This document shows positions 1 to 8,693 of a DNA stretch of 54,611 nucleotides, piece by piece. Positions within the stretch are counted from its first letter, which is position 1, and each line of letters begins with the position of its first letter. Origin of the DNA: Cyclobacteriaceae bacterium (GTDB lineage Bacteria; Bacteroidota; Bacteroidia; Cytophagales; Cyclobacteriaceae); NCBI GenBank assembly GCA_015488485.1, contig WFNR01000058.1, positions 1-54,611 of the forward strand, given 5' to 3'. The notes beneath the pieces are model-generated. The model was not told the origin of the DNA, did not search any database, and saw only the letters and a program-made list of their open reading frames with translations. A program made the position numbers and the translations under genes.

Positions 1-3000
1 TTCAGACCACCCGGTTTAAAAGCCGTGGGGCCATATACTTTGGGGATGCAGTCTTCCAGCACTTCGCTCTGGTCGGTGGTTACGCAGTTGAAATTATTGG
101 TAGCATTGACTACATATACCCCGCCCTGGTTGACCGAAATGGTGCGGGTGTTGTCTCCGGTATTCCAGGCATAGCTCACAAAATCGGGGCCGGCATCCAG
201 GGTAATATCGCCTTCATCGGGACAGAAGACCACCGAACTGGAGAGGGTAGTGGGCGTTACCGGAGCCTTCACTACATCCAGCGTATCGGACTGGCTGCAT
301 TGCCCCGGCCCGTTGTCGGTTACGATTACCACAAACTGGCCGGCTGTGGTGCTTTGTATTTGTGAGGTGATATCGGGCAACTCCAGGCCGTTGAGCCACC
401 AACTGTAAGACAGGTTGAGGTTGTTGGACTGCCCGCTGACCGTGGTTGACAGCGTAAATGGCTTGCCATCGTCACAGGCCAGCGTGCTGCTCAGGGCTAC
501 GGTAAAGGGCTGCGGAATGGTGATAGCCTCACCCTGCGATACGAAGCAGTTCTGGTTGAGCTGGTTGCTGACCGTAACCGTGTAGGTACCGGTTTGGGTT
601 ACGGTAATCTGCGGGCTGGTCTGGCCGCTGCTCCAGCGGTAGTTGAGGGCTGCTCCGGCATAGCCGCCATCGGCATTGGCGGTAAGCACTACCTGGCCGC
701 TGCATATCTGCGTGGTATCTATGTCGATGGTTACCGTAGGGGTGGGCACCAGGGTTACATCTACTGCCCTTATGGAATCGCAGGTGGTGGAGCTGGCCGC
801 CTTGATATAGACGGTTTGGTTACCCAGATCGGTATAGGCTGTAGCAATCGGGTTGAACGGCCCGCTATTGCTCAGCCCCCACTCAAAATTGGCGCTGGGA
901 GTGGTGGAGGTCACGTAAGCGCTCAAATCCAGAGTGGTGCCGCATTCGCTTAACGTAGGCGCTACCTGCAGGTCGGTTACCGGTGTGGGGTTAATGGTAA
1001 CCGGGGCAAACGAGTTGGTACAGCCACCGCCCGTGTCGGTTACTTCGATGGAGTAGGTGCCGGCCGCTAGGTTGTTGACCACAATGGTGTTGCCCGGCCC
1101 CGAGACAGCCGATGTGCCGGTAACCGGAGCATTGGCGGGGTTGTTTTGGTCGCGAATGGTGTAGTTCACCGACCCGGCATTGATATCGGTTTCAAAGCTG
1201 ATCTGCCCGTTGCCACCCAGACAGTCGTCATTTACCGAGTTTACATTTACAATGGTAAAAGGGGCCGGCTCGGTGATAATCACATTACTTAGCTGTTGGT
1301 TGCAGGCCGACACGTTGTCGGTGATGGTTATGTTATAAACACCGGCCGACAGGTTGCTTACAATAAAAGCCGAATTGGGCCCGGTGAGGGGTTGTGCGGT
1401 TACACTTACCGGCCCGGTAATTGTGTAGGTAAAGTTACCGGTACTGCTCAGGTTAATAATCATGGTGCCGTCAGTGCCACCGCATGTGGTAACGGCCGTA
1501 TTTTCTGCTGCCGTAAATACCGGCAGCGGGTTCACCGTTACGATGGCCTCATCTACTACCAGGCAAGTGGGGTCGGCCGGGTCTTCTACCTCTACTCTTA
1601 CCGTATAGTTGCCACCGGCCATATTCAAGGCACCGAAGTCAAAGGTACGTTGGTTGTTGGCCGGGGATACCGGGTTGTTGTCGATATACCAGAAATAATT
1701 GCTGGCGTTGGCCTGGCAATCGAGTACCAGGGCGTCATTTTCGCAGATGGTTACATCAGGCCCCAGGTCCACGGTAAAGGGAGGCCCGATAAACACGCTG
1801 GCAGTGGTGGTGCAGCCGCTGGTGCGGTCGGTTACGGTTACGTCATAGGTGCCTTGGTTGCTTACCGTAATGGTGTTGGTAGTATCACCGGTTGACCAGC
1901 TAAAGGAGAAGTCGTTGATATTGGGCGGAGGGGTATCGTACACGCTGATAGGCATGGAGCTGCCGCACAAGGGCAGCCCGGCCGGCAGGCTGGAGGCCGG
2001 TGGTGGGGCATTAACTGTGATAGTCTGTGAAAAGGCCGTGTTAAACCCGCAGCGGTTGCCAATCAGCAGCGATACCAGATAGTCACCGGCCTGGCTCAAT
2101 ACGGTTGAGTCGGACAGGTTGGGCGAGGTATAAACCACATTGCCCAGCGAGTCGGCTATTTGCCAATAGGCCGTATCGATTACCGAGGTAGTGGTGGCAG
2201 TGAATACAATCTGCTGGCCCAGGCACACCGGTGAGGAAACGAAATAGGAAGGAGTCATTTGCGCATTGCCGAAACTTTGGGCGAAGTTGGGCAGCCCCAG
2301 TCTGCTGGTAGTACCGGCTGCCAGCGGAAAGCCGCTGGGTGTATAGGTGGAGGCGGTAGCCGTATCACCGTTTACATTGATCAAGCCCAGGTTGCCGGAG
2401 CCATTTACCGCCACATAAGTTTGCCCGTCCGGGCCGTTCTGGATGGCACCCAGTTCACCGGCAGCCGTCATAATAGGGGTGAGCAGGCGCATCAGGCTAA
2501 TGGTGTCGGAACGATACTCCATGATTTGCGAGGCTGCTCCGGTGCTTACGGTAGCAAACAGCTTGCCACCATTGGGAGCAAACTCTACGCCATACACTTT
2601 ACCGTTGGCGCCATCGGCAGTCAGGTCAATTTGCCGGTAATTACTTAGGCGTCCGGTGGTGTTGTCCCATGCAAATACCTCCAGGTAATTGGGGCCGGTA
2701 GGGCCTTCGGCCAGGGCCACGGCCAGTTTGGTGCCGTCACCCGATAGCTTCATATAGCCCTGGGCGAATTCCGGAGCGGTGAAACTGTGATCGGCACCGA
2801 TGCTGGTAACCACAGGTATGCCGATACCGGTAGGGGTAAGCGGATAGGCCCGGAAATTGTTGTTGCCGTACTCATGAATAATCACCCAATTGGTATTGGC
2901 GGTAATGCGTTCTGTACTTTTGGTAAACAGGGTAATGTTTTTCTGGGCTATGCCTCCGCTGCCACCATTTAGTTTGATATCGAATACCGAATATTTAAAC

Positions 3001-5024
3001 TCATAATTACCGGTGCCGGTCCCGGCTTCCTGAGTGGTAAAAATGTAATACTGGGTCTCATCGTTGGGGAAGGGTACCGCTATTACCGACTGGCTGGAAC
3101 CCGGGTCACCCCCCAGGCCGGTGTCGAGCAGGGAGTGCACGCCCGTAACCTTGTCTTTAACAAAGACCTGGTCGCCATCGGTATAGAATAGCACCACTCC
3201 ATTGCGGTCGGAGACGGCCGTGCACCCTTCGGGGGCGTCCATCTGGCTGTCGCTCAAGGCATTGGTGGCTGGTGGGTTGAAATCAATGCCGGCATTCTGC
3301 CCGAAATACCACACGTTGGCACGCTGGTCGGTAGCTCCGTATTCCTGTACATTTACTCCGGCATAGGCCGTACAGCCAGTAGTGGGGTCGGTAGCTACCA
3401 CATAGTAGTAGCCGGCCGAATCAGGAGTAAGGGTAGGGCCGGTATCACCATTCGACCACAGGTAAGTGGTGCCGGCCGGGGCGTTGTTGGCCTGGGCGGT
3501 TACGCTGAATGCCGTACAGGTAGGACCGTATTTGGGTAGCTCACACTGGCAGGCTACGGTATCGCTCGGTAAGATAAGCTGCAGGTCGAACTGCGTAATA
3601 TTAATGGCTTTGGTAACCGTGTCGGTCTGGTTATTGAGCTCGGCAATGAGCATCACATTATACGTGCCGGCCGAGGCATAGGTATAGATGGGCGCCAGTT
3701 GGGTGGAGTTGCCGCCATCCCCGAAGTCCCAGTACACCCGGTCGGCCGGGGGGCTGATAAGCGGGTAAAAGGTAGTGGGCGAATTGCTGCAGGTACCGGC
3801 ATAGGTGAAATCTACCGATAGGCTTACCTGGCGCGGGGGCAGGGTGGCCGGGAACTGATAGCCATTGATATTTTGTGTGGCAAAAACCGTGGGGTCGTAC
3901 TGCACCTGGGTGGCCACCGAGTCGGCATCACGAATACGCCCCACTACCAAAGGGCCGCCATTGAACTCCTGGTAGAGGTGGTAAATGTTGTTGTCGGGCC
4001 CGCGCTGCAGACCGTAGCTGCCGAATACCGGAGCCGGTAATATCGAAAGCAGCGAGCTGCCGGCCGGCAGATTGAAATCGTACTGCAGCACATCGGCAGT
4101 ATTGGCGATGCCCCCGTAGCGCGAGATATACAGCTTGCTGCCATCGGGCGACCACTCCACATCATACACCGCTTCGGTGGCCTGGTCGGCAAAGCCCGAG
4201 TTAAGAATCTCGGTATCGAAGCTGAGCACCCCGGTCATGCGGTCAAAGTCGAGCAGTTGTACATTGGTATTGGGGGAGGCCGGAGCCACGGCTATCTTAT
4301 CTACCTGGTCGGAAAAACTAAGGTGAGCGGCATTCAGGGTGACGGTGCCCAGCGTGTAAGTCTGCTCCGTCCAGCCGGCCGGGTTGGCTCCATTGATATC
4401 GAGTACCTTGTACACATTGCTACCCTGGTCAAGGGTAATGAGCCAGTAGCCCGACAGGTCGCCCTTGGCCAGCGCCAGCATAGCCTGAGAGGCATTGGCC
4501 GTGCTGGCCGGTATGCTCTGGTTGAAGACTGTAACCGACCCCAGGTTGGGTTGCGGGAAAACGGCATTGCCCGGCTGGCTCATATCCACTATCGAATAAT
4601 TGATGGCGCCACCGGGGGTATTGGTGAAAATGATGTACTGCTGGTTGTTGCCCGGCATGGAAATGATAGCCGTGTTCTGGTTTTTGTTTACATCGGCATT
4701 GAGCAGAAAAGCCGGATTGCCGGCAATGATGCCGTCCATAAGCTGGAAGCTAGCATCGTAAACGTACTGACCATCGGTATAAAACAACAAGTTGCCGGTT
4801 TCGGGTTCGGTGGCTGTGGCATTGCCAAAGCTGCCGAAGGGGGGCGATTTGTAAATGCTGTCGAGGCTGACATTCAGGTTGGGGCGGTTGAACTGCATGC
4901 TGTACACCGAATTGCCGAAAAACCAATTGTAATTGGCGTATGATGCCTGGGCCAGCGTTTTTACGGTGCTAAGCAGCATAAGGGCGGTGACCAGCAGTAG
5001 AATTTTCCCTGAATGTCTGTTCAT
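1..5024 (-). CDS. Giant secreted surface protein with gliding-motility C-terminal domain (3' end outside window)
   Basis: An uninterrupted reading frame of 1674 codons starts at ATG 5024 and runs off the left edge. The N-terminus is a signal peptide (MNRHSGKILLLVTALMLL, cleavage after LAQ). Two copies of a WFFG/WYFG-type module (about residues 33-400 and 560-900) share the elements W(F/Y)FG, LLFYTDG / LFYTDGDQVF and a later GxTYVAVNG-like strand, resembling beta-propeller sensor modules. A PKD domain (WDFGDGG, about residue 430) lies between them. The second half is a string of Ig/SprB-like repeats of about 80-90 residues with paired cysteines. The last visible residues, IPKVYGPTAFKPGG, are the opening of the gliding-motility-associated C-terminal domain, so only about 90 residues are missing. 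Expected to be exported by the type IX system to the cell surface as an adhesin; the ligand is unknown. Confidence 0.85.
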   Translation of the reverse strand, partial: MNRHSGKILLLVTALMLLSTVKTLAQASYANYNWFFGNSVYSMQFNRPNLNVSLDSIYKSPPFGSFGNATATEPETGNLLFYTDGQYVYDASFQLMDGIIAGNPAFLLNADVNKNQNTAIISMPGNNQQYIIFTNTPGGAINYSIVDMSQPGNAVFPQPNLGSVTVFNQSIPASTANASQAMLALAKGDLSGYWLITLDQGSNVYKVLDINGANPAGWTEQTYTLGTVTLNAAHLSFSDQVDKIAVAPASPNTNVQLLDFDRMTGVLSFDTEILNSGFADQATEAVYDVEWSPDGSKLYISRYGGIANTADVLQYDFNLPAGSSLLSILPAPVFGSYGLQRGPDNNIYHLYQEFNGGPLVVGRIRDADSVATQVQYDPTVFATQNINGYQFPATLPPRQVSLSVDFTYAGTCSNSPTTFYPLISPPADRVYWDFGDGGNSTQLAPIYTYASAGTYNVMLIAELNNQTDTVTKAINITQFDLQLILPSDTVACQCELPKYGPTCTAFSVTAQANNAPAGTTYLWSNGDTGPTLTPDSAGYYYVVATDPTTGCTAYAGVNVQEYGATDQRANVWYFGQNAGIDFNPPATNALSDSQMDAPEGCTAVSDRNGVVLFYTDGDQVFVKDKVTGVHSLLDTGLGGDPGSSQSVIAVPFPNDETQYYIFTTQEAGTGTGNYEFKYSVFDIKLNGGSGGIAQKNITLFTKSTERITANTNWVIIHEYGNNNFRAYPLTPTGIGIPVVTSIGADHSFTAPEFAQGYMKLSGDGTKLAVALAEGPTGPNYLEVFAWDNTTGRLSNYRQIDLTADGANGKVYGVEFAPNGGKLFATVSTGAASQIMEYRSDTISLMRLLTPIMTAAGELGAIQNGPDGQTYVAVNGSGNLGLINVNGDTATASTYTPSGFPLAAGTTSRLGLPNFAQSFGNAQMTPSYFVSSPVCLGQQIVFTATTTSVIDTAYWQIADSLGNVVYTSPNLSDSTVLSQAGDYLVSLLIGNRCGFNTAFSQTITVNAPPPASSLPAGLPLCGSSMPISVYDTPPPNINDFSFSWSTGDTTNTITVSNQGTYDVTVTDRTSGCTTTASVFIGPPFTVDLGPDVTICENDALVLDCQANASNYFWYIDNNPVSPANNQRTFDFGALNMAGGNYTVRVEVEDPADPTCLVVDEAIVTVNPLPVFTAAENTAVTTCGGTDGTMIINLSSTGNFTYTITGPVSVTAQPLTGPNSAFIVSNLSAGVYNITITDNVSACNQQLSNVIITEPAPFTIVNVNSVNDDCLGGNGQISFETDINAGSVNYTIRDQNNPANAPVTGTSAVSGPGNTIVVNNLAAGTYSIEVTDTGGGCTNSFAPVTINPTPVTDLQVAPTLSECGTTLDLSAYVTSTTPSANFEWGLSNSGPFNPIATAYTDLGNQTVYIKAASSTTCDSIRAVDVTLVPTPTVTIDIDTTQICSGQVVLTANADGGYAGAALNYRWSSGQTSPQITVTQTGTYTVTVSNQLNQNCFVSQGEAITIPQPFTVALSSTLACDDGKPFTLSTTVSGQSNNLNLSYSWWLNGLELPDITSQIQSTTAGQFVVIVTDNGPGQCSQSDTLDVVKAPVTPTTLSSSVVFCPDEGDITLDAGPDFVSYAWNTGDNTRTISVNQGGVYVVNATNNFNCVTTDQSEVLEDCIPKVYGPTAFKPGGL

Positions 5025-5326
5025 ATATTCCTGATTTCAGTCTTTTACATTAGAACGTATAAAACTTGCCAGTAGATACACGGGGGTCTTTAAAAGTGAC
5101 CTGATTTTCCGAAAGGGCTAATTTAGGCCATTATTTTTAGCCCTAAAACATTTGCTTACAAAAAAGAAATACAACGCTTTTTTTCTCTTACATCGGTGTA
5201 TGGGTTTTGCAGGCTGCTGTTTATTTGTTAATCTAGCGCTGCAATCTATTTATATAACAATTAAAGGGATATTGCGTTATTGTTTATATTTTGGCAGCAT
5301 CTTACCATTCAATCATAAGAGATAAG
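5025..5326. other. Divergent intergenic region between the giant surface protein and the PorP/SprF gene
   Basis: No gene is seen. It holds the regulatory DNA of two divergent genes. A 7-bp inverted repeat GGGCTAA/TTAGCCC with a 15-nt spacer lies at 5115-5143. Toward the PorP gene, TATATTTTG at 5285-5293 resembles the -7 element TAnnTTTG with one extra base. No exact -7 match was found for the minus-strand gene. Confidence 0.4.
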
Positions 5327-6367
5327 GTGAAATACCGCTACCGTACGCTTGTTTGTATGCTGATGTTCTTGCCGGCCCTGGCCGGACAGGCGCAGGATGT
5401 GCAATATTCGCAGTTTTATGCTGCTCCGCTTTATCTTAATCCAGCCTTTACAGGGGCTACACATCTTACCCGTGTAGGCGCTAACTACCGCAACCAGTGG
5501 CCGGCTTTGCAGGCTAATTTCGTAACCATGAGTGCCTGGGCCGATCATTATATCGATGACAAAAACAGCGGTATCGGTTTTATGATTCAAACAGACAAGA
5601 CCGGCATTGCCAGTTTGCGCTCTACCAGTTTTACCGGCTTGTATGCTTATCAATTACCTGTTTCCAAAGAGTTTACCGTGCGGGTGGGGGCTGCGGCCGG
5701 TTATGTACTGCGCGATATCAATTTTACCGATTTAACCTTTGGCGATCAGTTTGACGCCAACGGCAATATAAGCGGCCCTACCAATGAGCCCTTGAATACC
5801 GGTGAAAAGAAAAGTTATTTCGATATGGCGTTGGGAGGCTTGCTGTATTCCAAAAATGCCTGGATAGGGGTTTCCAATAGTCATACCACCCAGCCCAACC
5901 AGTCGCTGGTGGGCGGGGAGAGTCGTCTGCCCATGAAATGGTCGGTGCATGCTGGCTATAAGTTTTTCTTTAAACCGGGGGTGATTGACCACGGCATGTA
6001 TGCCGAAGAGCAGGAGCGCAGCCTGGCACCTACCGTGCAATGGCGTAAGCAGGGGCAGTTCAGCCAGCTCGATGTCGGCATGTATTTCACTTTTGAGCCG
6101 GTGGTGTTGGGCGTGTGGTACCGGGGTTATCCGCTCAAGCAGGTGTCCGGGTTTACCGACAACGAGGCAATGGTGATTTTGCTAGGCTACACCAAGGAGA
6201 CCAAAGACAACATTCTGAACATCGGCTATAGCTATGATGTTACCATTTCGAAACTAGGCGCTTCCAGTGGAGGGGCGCATGAATTTTCCATTTCTTATGC
6301 CTGGTTTACCGGAGACCCGCGCAAACCACCCAAGAATGTCAGGCTGATACCCTGCCCCGATTTCTAG
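5327..6367 (+). CDS. PorP/SprF family type IX secretion outer-membrane protein
   Basis: 346 residues from GTG 5327. This start gives a clean signal peptide (VKYRYRTLVCMLMFLPALAGQAQ), whereas the upstream in-frame TTG at 5291 lies in a promoter-like TATATTTTG. The mature N-terminus DVQYSQFYAAPLYLNPAFTG is the hallmark of the PorP/SprF family, followed by amphipathic beta strands and a GYSYDVTISKL strand near the C-terminus, as in the family's 12-14 stranded barrel. Such proteins sit in the outer membrane and help export or anchor large T9SS adhesins. It is divergent from the giant surface protein gene rather than downstream of an adhesin as is usual, so pairing with it is inferred from proximity only. 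Confidence 0.88.
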   Translation: MKYRYRTLVCMLMFLPALAGQAQDVQYSQFYAAPLYLNPAFTGATHLTRVGANYRNQWPALQANFVTMSAWADHYIDDKNSGIGFMIQTDKTGIASLRSTSFTGLYAYQLPVSKEFTVRVGAAAGYVLRDINFTDLTFGDQFDANGNISGPTNEPLNTGEKKSYFDMALGGLLYSKNAWIGVSNSHTTQPNQSLVGGESRLPMKWSVHAGYKFFFKPGVIDHGMYAEEQERSLAPTVQWRKQGQFSQLDVGMYFTFEPVVLGVWYRGYPLKQVSGFTDNEAMVILLGYTKETKDNILNIGYSYDVTISKLGASSGGAHEFSISYAWFTGDPRKPPKNVRLIPCPDF

Positions 6368-6389
6368 CGGCTGTGTTAAGCTAATCTGT

Positions 6390-6397
6390 TATTTTTG
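6390..6397 (+). promoter_or_regulatory. -7 promoter element (TATTTTTG) of the M48 protease gene
   Basis: Exact match to TAnnTTTG, ending 8 nt before the ATG at 6406. If used, the transcript has almost no leader. No good -33 TTTG is seen at the expected spacing. Confidence 0.4.
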
Positions 6398-6405
6398 CGC
6401 CCACT

Positions 6406-7653
6406 ATGGCGTTTACTCCTTCTTTTTATCTGGGGCTGATTATAGCTATTTACCTGCTGGGCTATATAATAGGCGAAGTACTCGACTGGCTCAATCTGCG
6501 CTACAGCCGCCAACCGCTACCACCGGAGGCGGCTGGAATTTACGATGCCACTGAATACGAGCGTGCACAGGCCTACCAGCGCGACCGCACCCGTTTTGGC
6601 TTTATTACTTCGGCCTTCAATACCCTGCTTACCCTGGCTTTTTTGTGGTGGGGTGGTTTCGGTTGGCTCGATCGCCTGCTGAGCGCCTACATCGAGCAGC
6701 CGGTTTGGCTGGCGCTGGCCTTTTTCGGGGTACTCATGCTGGCGGCCGACTTGCTGAATATGCCTTTTCAGCTTTATGCCACATTTGTAATCGAAGAAAA
6801 ATACGGTTTTAATAAAACCACGCTCAAAACCTTTGTGCTGGACAAGCTCAAGGGCTACCTGCTCGGGGCGCTGATTGGCGGCAGTCTGCTGGCCTTGTTT
6901 TTCTGGCTGGTGCAGCATCTGGGGCAATCGTTCTGGTGGTATTTCTGGCTGGCTATTACGGCTTTTATGGTATTGATGAATTTGTTTTACACTACCCTGA
7001 TCCTGCCGTTGTTCAACAAGCTCACACCGCTGCCGGATGGTGAGCTGCGGCAGGCCATTGAAGATTACGCTCGCCAGGTGGGCTTCCCGCTTACCAATAT
7101 CTATGTAATTGACGGCTCCAAAAGGTCGAGCAAGGCCAACGCTTTTTTCTCCGGCTTTGGCAAGAAAAAGAAAGTGGTGCTTTATGATACCCTGATTGAG
7201 AAGCACACAGTACCCGAGTTGGTAGCCATCTTTGCGCATGAGGTGGGGCATTACAAGAAAAAGCACATTATTCTGGGCTTGGTGTTGTCGGTGCTGCAAA
7301 CCGGTTTTATGCTTTACCTGTTGTCGCTGATGATTTTTAACGAACAACTTAGCATGGCACTGGGTGCTGCCGGCTTGCGCATTCATCTCAACTTGATTGC
7401 TTTCGGTATTTTATATTCACCTATATCCATGATGCTGGGCCTGCTGATGAATGTGATAAGCCGAAAGAACGAATATGAAGCAGACAGCTATGCCGTGCAA
7501 ACCAGCGATGGGGGGCAGTTGGCGGAGGCACTCAAAAAACTGGCCGCCAATAATCTAAGCAACCTGCTGCCACACCCCGCTTATGTATTTGTGCATTATT
7601 CGCATCCTCCGCTGCTTAAGCGACTGGCGGCTATTGGCAGGGCAGCTACCTAA
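6406..7653 (+). CDS. M48 family metallopeptidase, Ste24/CAAX-protease-1-like
   Basis: 415 residues, the usual length of Ste24-type enzymes. An N-terminal membrane segment is followed by further hydrophobic helices (about residues 60-190), then the zinc site HEVGHYKKKH near residue 275 and a downstream ENEYEADSYAV-type segment (NEYEADSYA) supplying the third zinc ligand Glu. Members are integral membrane zinc proteases; in bacteria the substrate is generally unknown and probably concerns membrane-protein quality control, since there is no prenylated CAAX pathway. The gene follows the PorP gene by 38 nt with its own promoter-like box. Its stop overlaps the stop of convergent gpsA by 4 nt. Confidence 0.9.
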   Translation: MAFTPSFYLGLIIAIYLLGYIIGEVLDWLNLRYSRQPLPPEAAGIYDATEYERAQAYQRDRTRFGFITSAFNTLLTLAFLWWGGFGWLDRLLSAYIEQPVWLALAFFGVLMLAADLLNMPFQLYATFVIEEKYGFNKTTLKTFVLDKLKGYLLGALIGGSLLALFFWLVQHLGQSFWWYFWLAITAFMVLMNLFYTTLILPLFNKLTPLPDGELRQAIEDYARQVGFPLTNIYVIDGSKRSSKANAFFSGFGKKKKVVLYDTLIEKHTVPELVAIFAHEVGHYKKKHIILGLVLSVLQTGFMLYLLSLMIFNEQLSMALGAAGLRIHLNLIAFGILYSPISMMLGLLMNVISRKNEYEADSYAVQTSDGGQLAEALKKLAANNLSNLLPHPAYVFVHYSHPPLLKRLAAIGRAAT

Positions 7654-8693
7654 AGAAAATCGATATCCACATTCAGCGGTATTTTCATCAGGTACTGTAG
7701 GGCTTCTTCCACCGTCAGGTCTTCGAATAACACCTGGTAGAGTTTTTCAGTAATGGGTGCCCGGAAGCCGTTGTACTGGGCGAAGTTTTTCATAATACGC
7801 ACGGTATTTACCCCTTCGGCCACTTCCTGCATGGAAGCGCTGATTTGCGGTAAAGTTTCACCTTGTGCTAACCGGTAGCCTACGGTAAAGTTACGGCTCA
7901 GGCTACTGGAGCAGGTAGCCACCAGGTCGCCAATGCCTGCCAGGCCGATAAAGGCTTCGGTATTACCGCCCAGCGCTTTGCCCAGGTGGATCATCTCTAC
8001 CATGCCGCGGCTGATAAGCAGGGCTTTGGCATTTTCGCCAAACCCCAGGCCGCTCAGGGCACCTGCGGCTATGGCAATAATGTTTTTGAGTACGCCCGTA
8101 AGCTCTATGCCAATCAGGTCTTTGTTGCCATAGACCTGAAACAGGTCATTGCGCAGCAGCCGCTGGCCTTCGGCAATCACCGAATCGAAACGGCTGGCTA
8201 CTACGGTGGCAGCCGGGTGTTTGTCGGCTATTTCACGGGCCAGGTTGGGCCCGGCCAGGCAGCCTACCTTTACCACCGCTGTTTCTTCCAGTATCACTTC
8301 GCTCATGGTCTTAATATGGCTGCGGGTCAGCGGCAGGTTGGTATCTTCTGCTGTGTAGCCATCGGGCAGGGTTACGTCCAGCCCCTTGGTACCGTGAATC
8401 AGCCGGTGGTAGGGGTAGAGGTAGGGCGCCACCTTGCGCATTACTTCACGGAATCCGGATGATGAAACCACCGGAAAAATAATCTCGGTGCTGGCGGCCA
8501 GCTCTTCCAGCGTATCTACCGGAGTTACGTCCGGATGTAGCTCGTAGTTACGGCTACGGTGCTGCTGTCGCATTTGCTCGAGTAGTTCCTTGCTACGGGT
8601 ATGAATCAGCACCTTGCTGTTTTGGGCCAGCAGGTTGGCTACCGTGGTACCGAAACTGCCGGCACCGATTACTCCTACAGGTTTAGCGCACAT
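7650..8693 (-). CDS. gpsA: NAD(P)-dependent glycerol-3-phosphate dehydrogenase
   Basis: 347 residues. The Rossmann fold opens with GVIGAGSFGTTVANLLAQ (residues 8-25). The middle has the family signature CLAGPNLAREIA, the catalytic-lysine segment ELTGVLKNIIAIAAG, and then GLAGIGDLVATCSSSLSRN, which binds substrate and cofactor. It reduces dihydroxyacetone phosphate to sn-glycerol-3-phosphate in the cytosol, the backbone for phospholipids. The start overlaps the end of the upstream acyltransferase gene by 11 nt, so the two are cotranscribed and act in consecutive steps of lipid synthesis. Confidence 0.95.
   Translation of the reverse strand: MCAKPVGVIGAGSFGTTVANLLAQNSKVLIHTRSKELLEQMRQQHRSRNYELHPDVTPVDTLEELAASTEIIFPVVSSSGFREVMRKVAPYLYPYHRLIHGTKGLDVTLPDGYTAEDTNLPLTRSHIKTMSEVILEETAVVKVGCLAGPNLAREIADKHPAATVVASRFDSVIAEGQRLLRNDLFQVYGNKDLIGIELTGVLKNIIAIAAGALSGLGFGENAKALLISRGMVEMIHLGKALGGNTEAFIGLAGIGDLVATCSSSLSRNFTVGYRLAQGETLPQISASMQEVAEGVNTVRIMKNFAQYNGFRAPITEKLYQVLFEDLTVEEALQYLMKIPLNVDIDFL

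Noticed and set aside
594-4943. Plus-strand open frames over the giant surface-protein gene
   Set aside because: The minus strand is one continuous 1674-codon frame with signal peptide and repeats; the plus-strand frames are Gly/Val/Tyr-rich shadows of its Thr/Ala/Pro-rich repeats.
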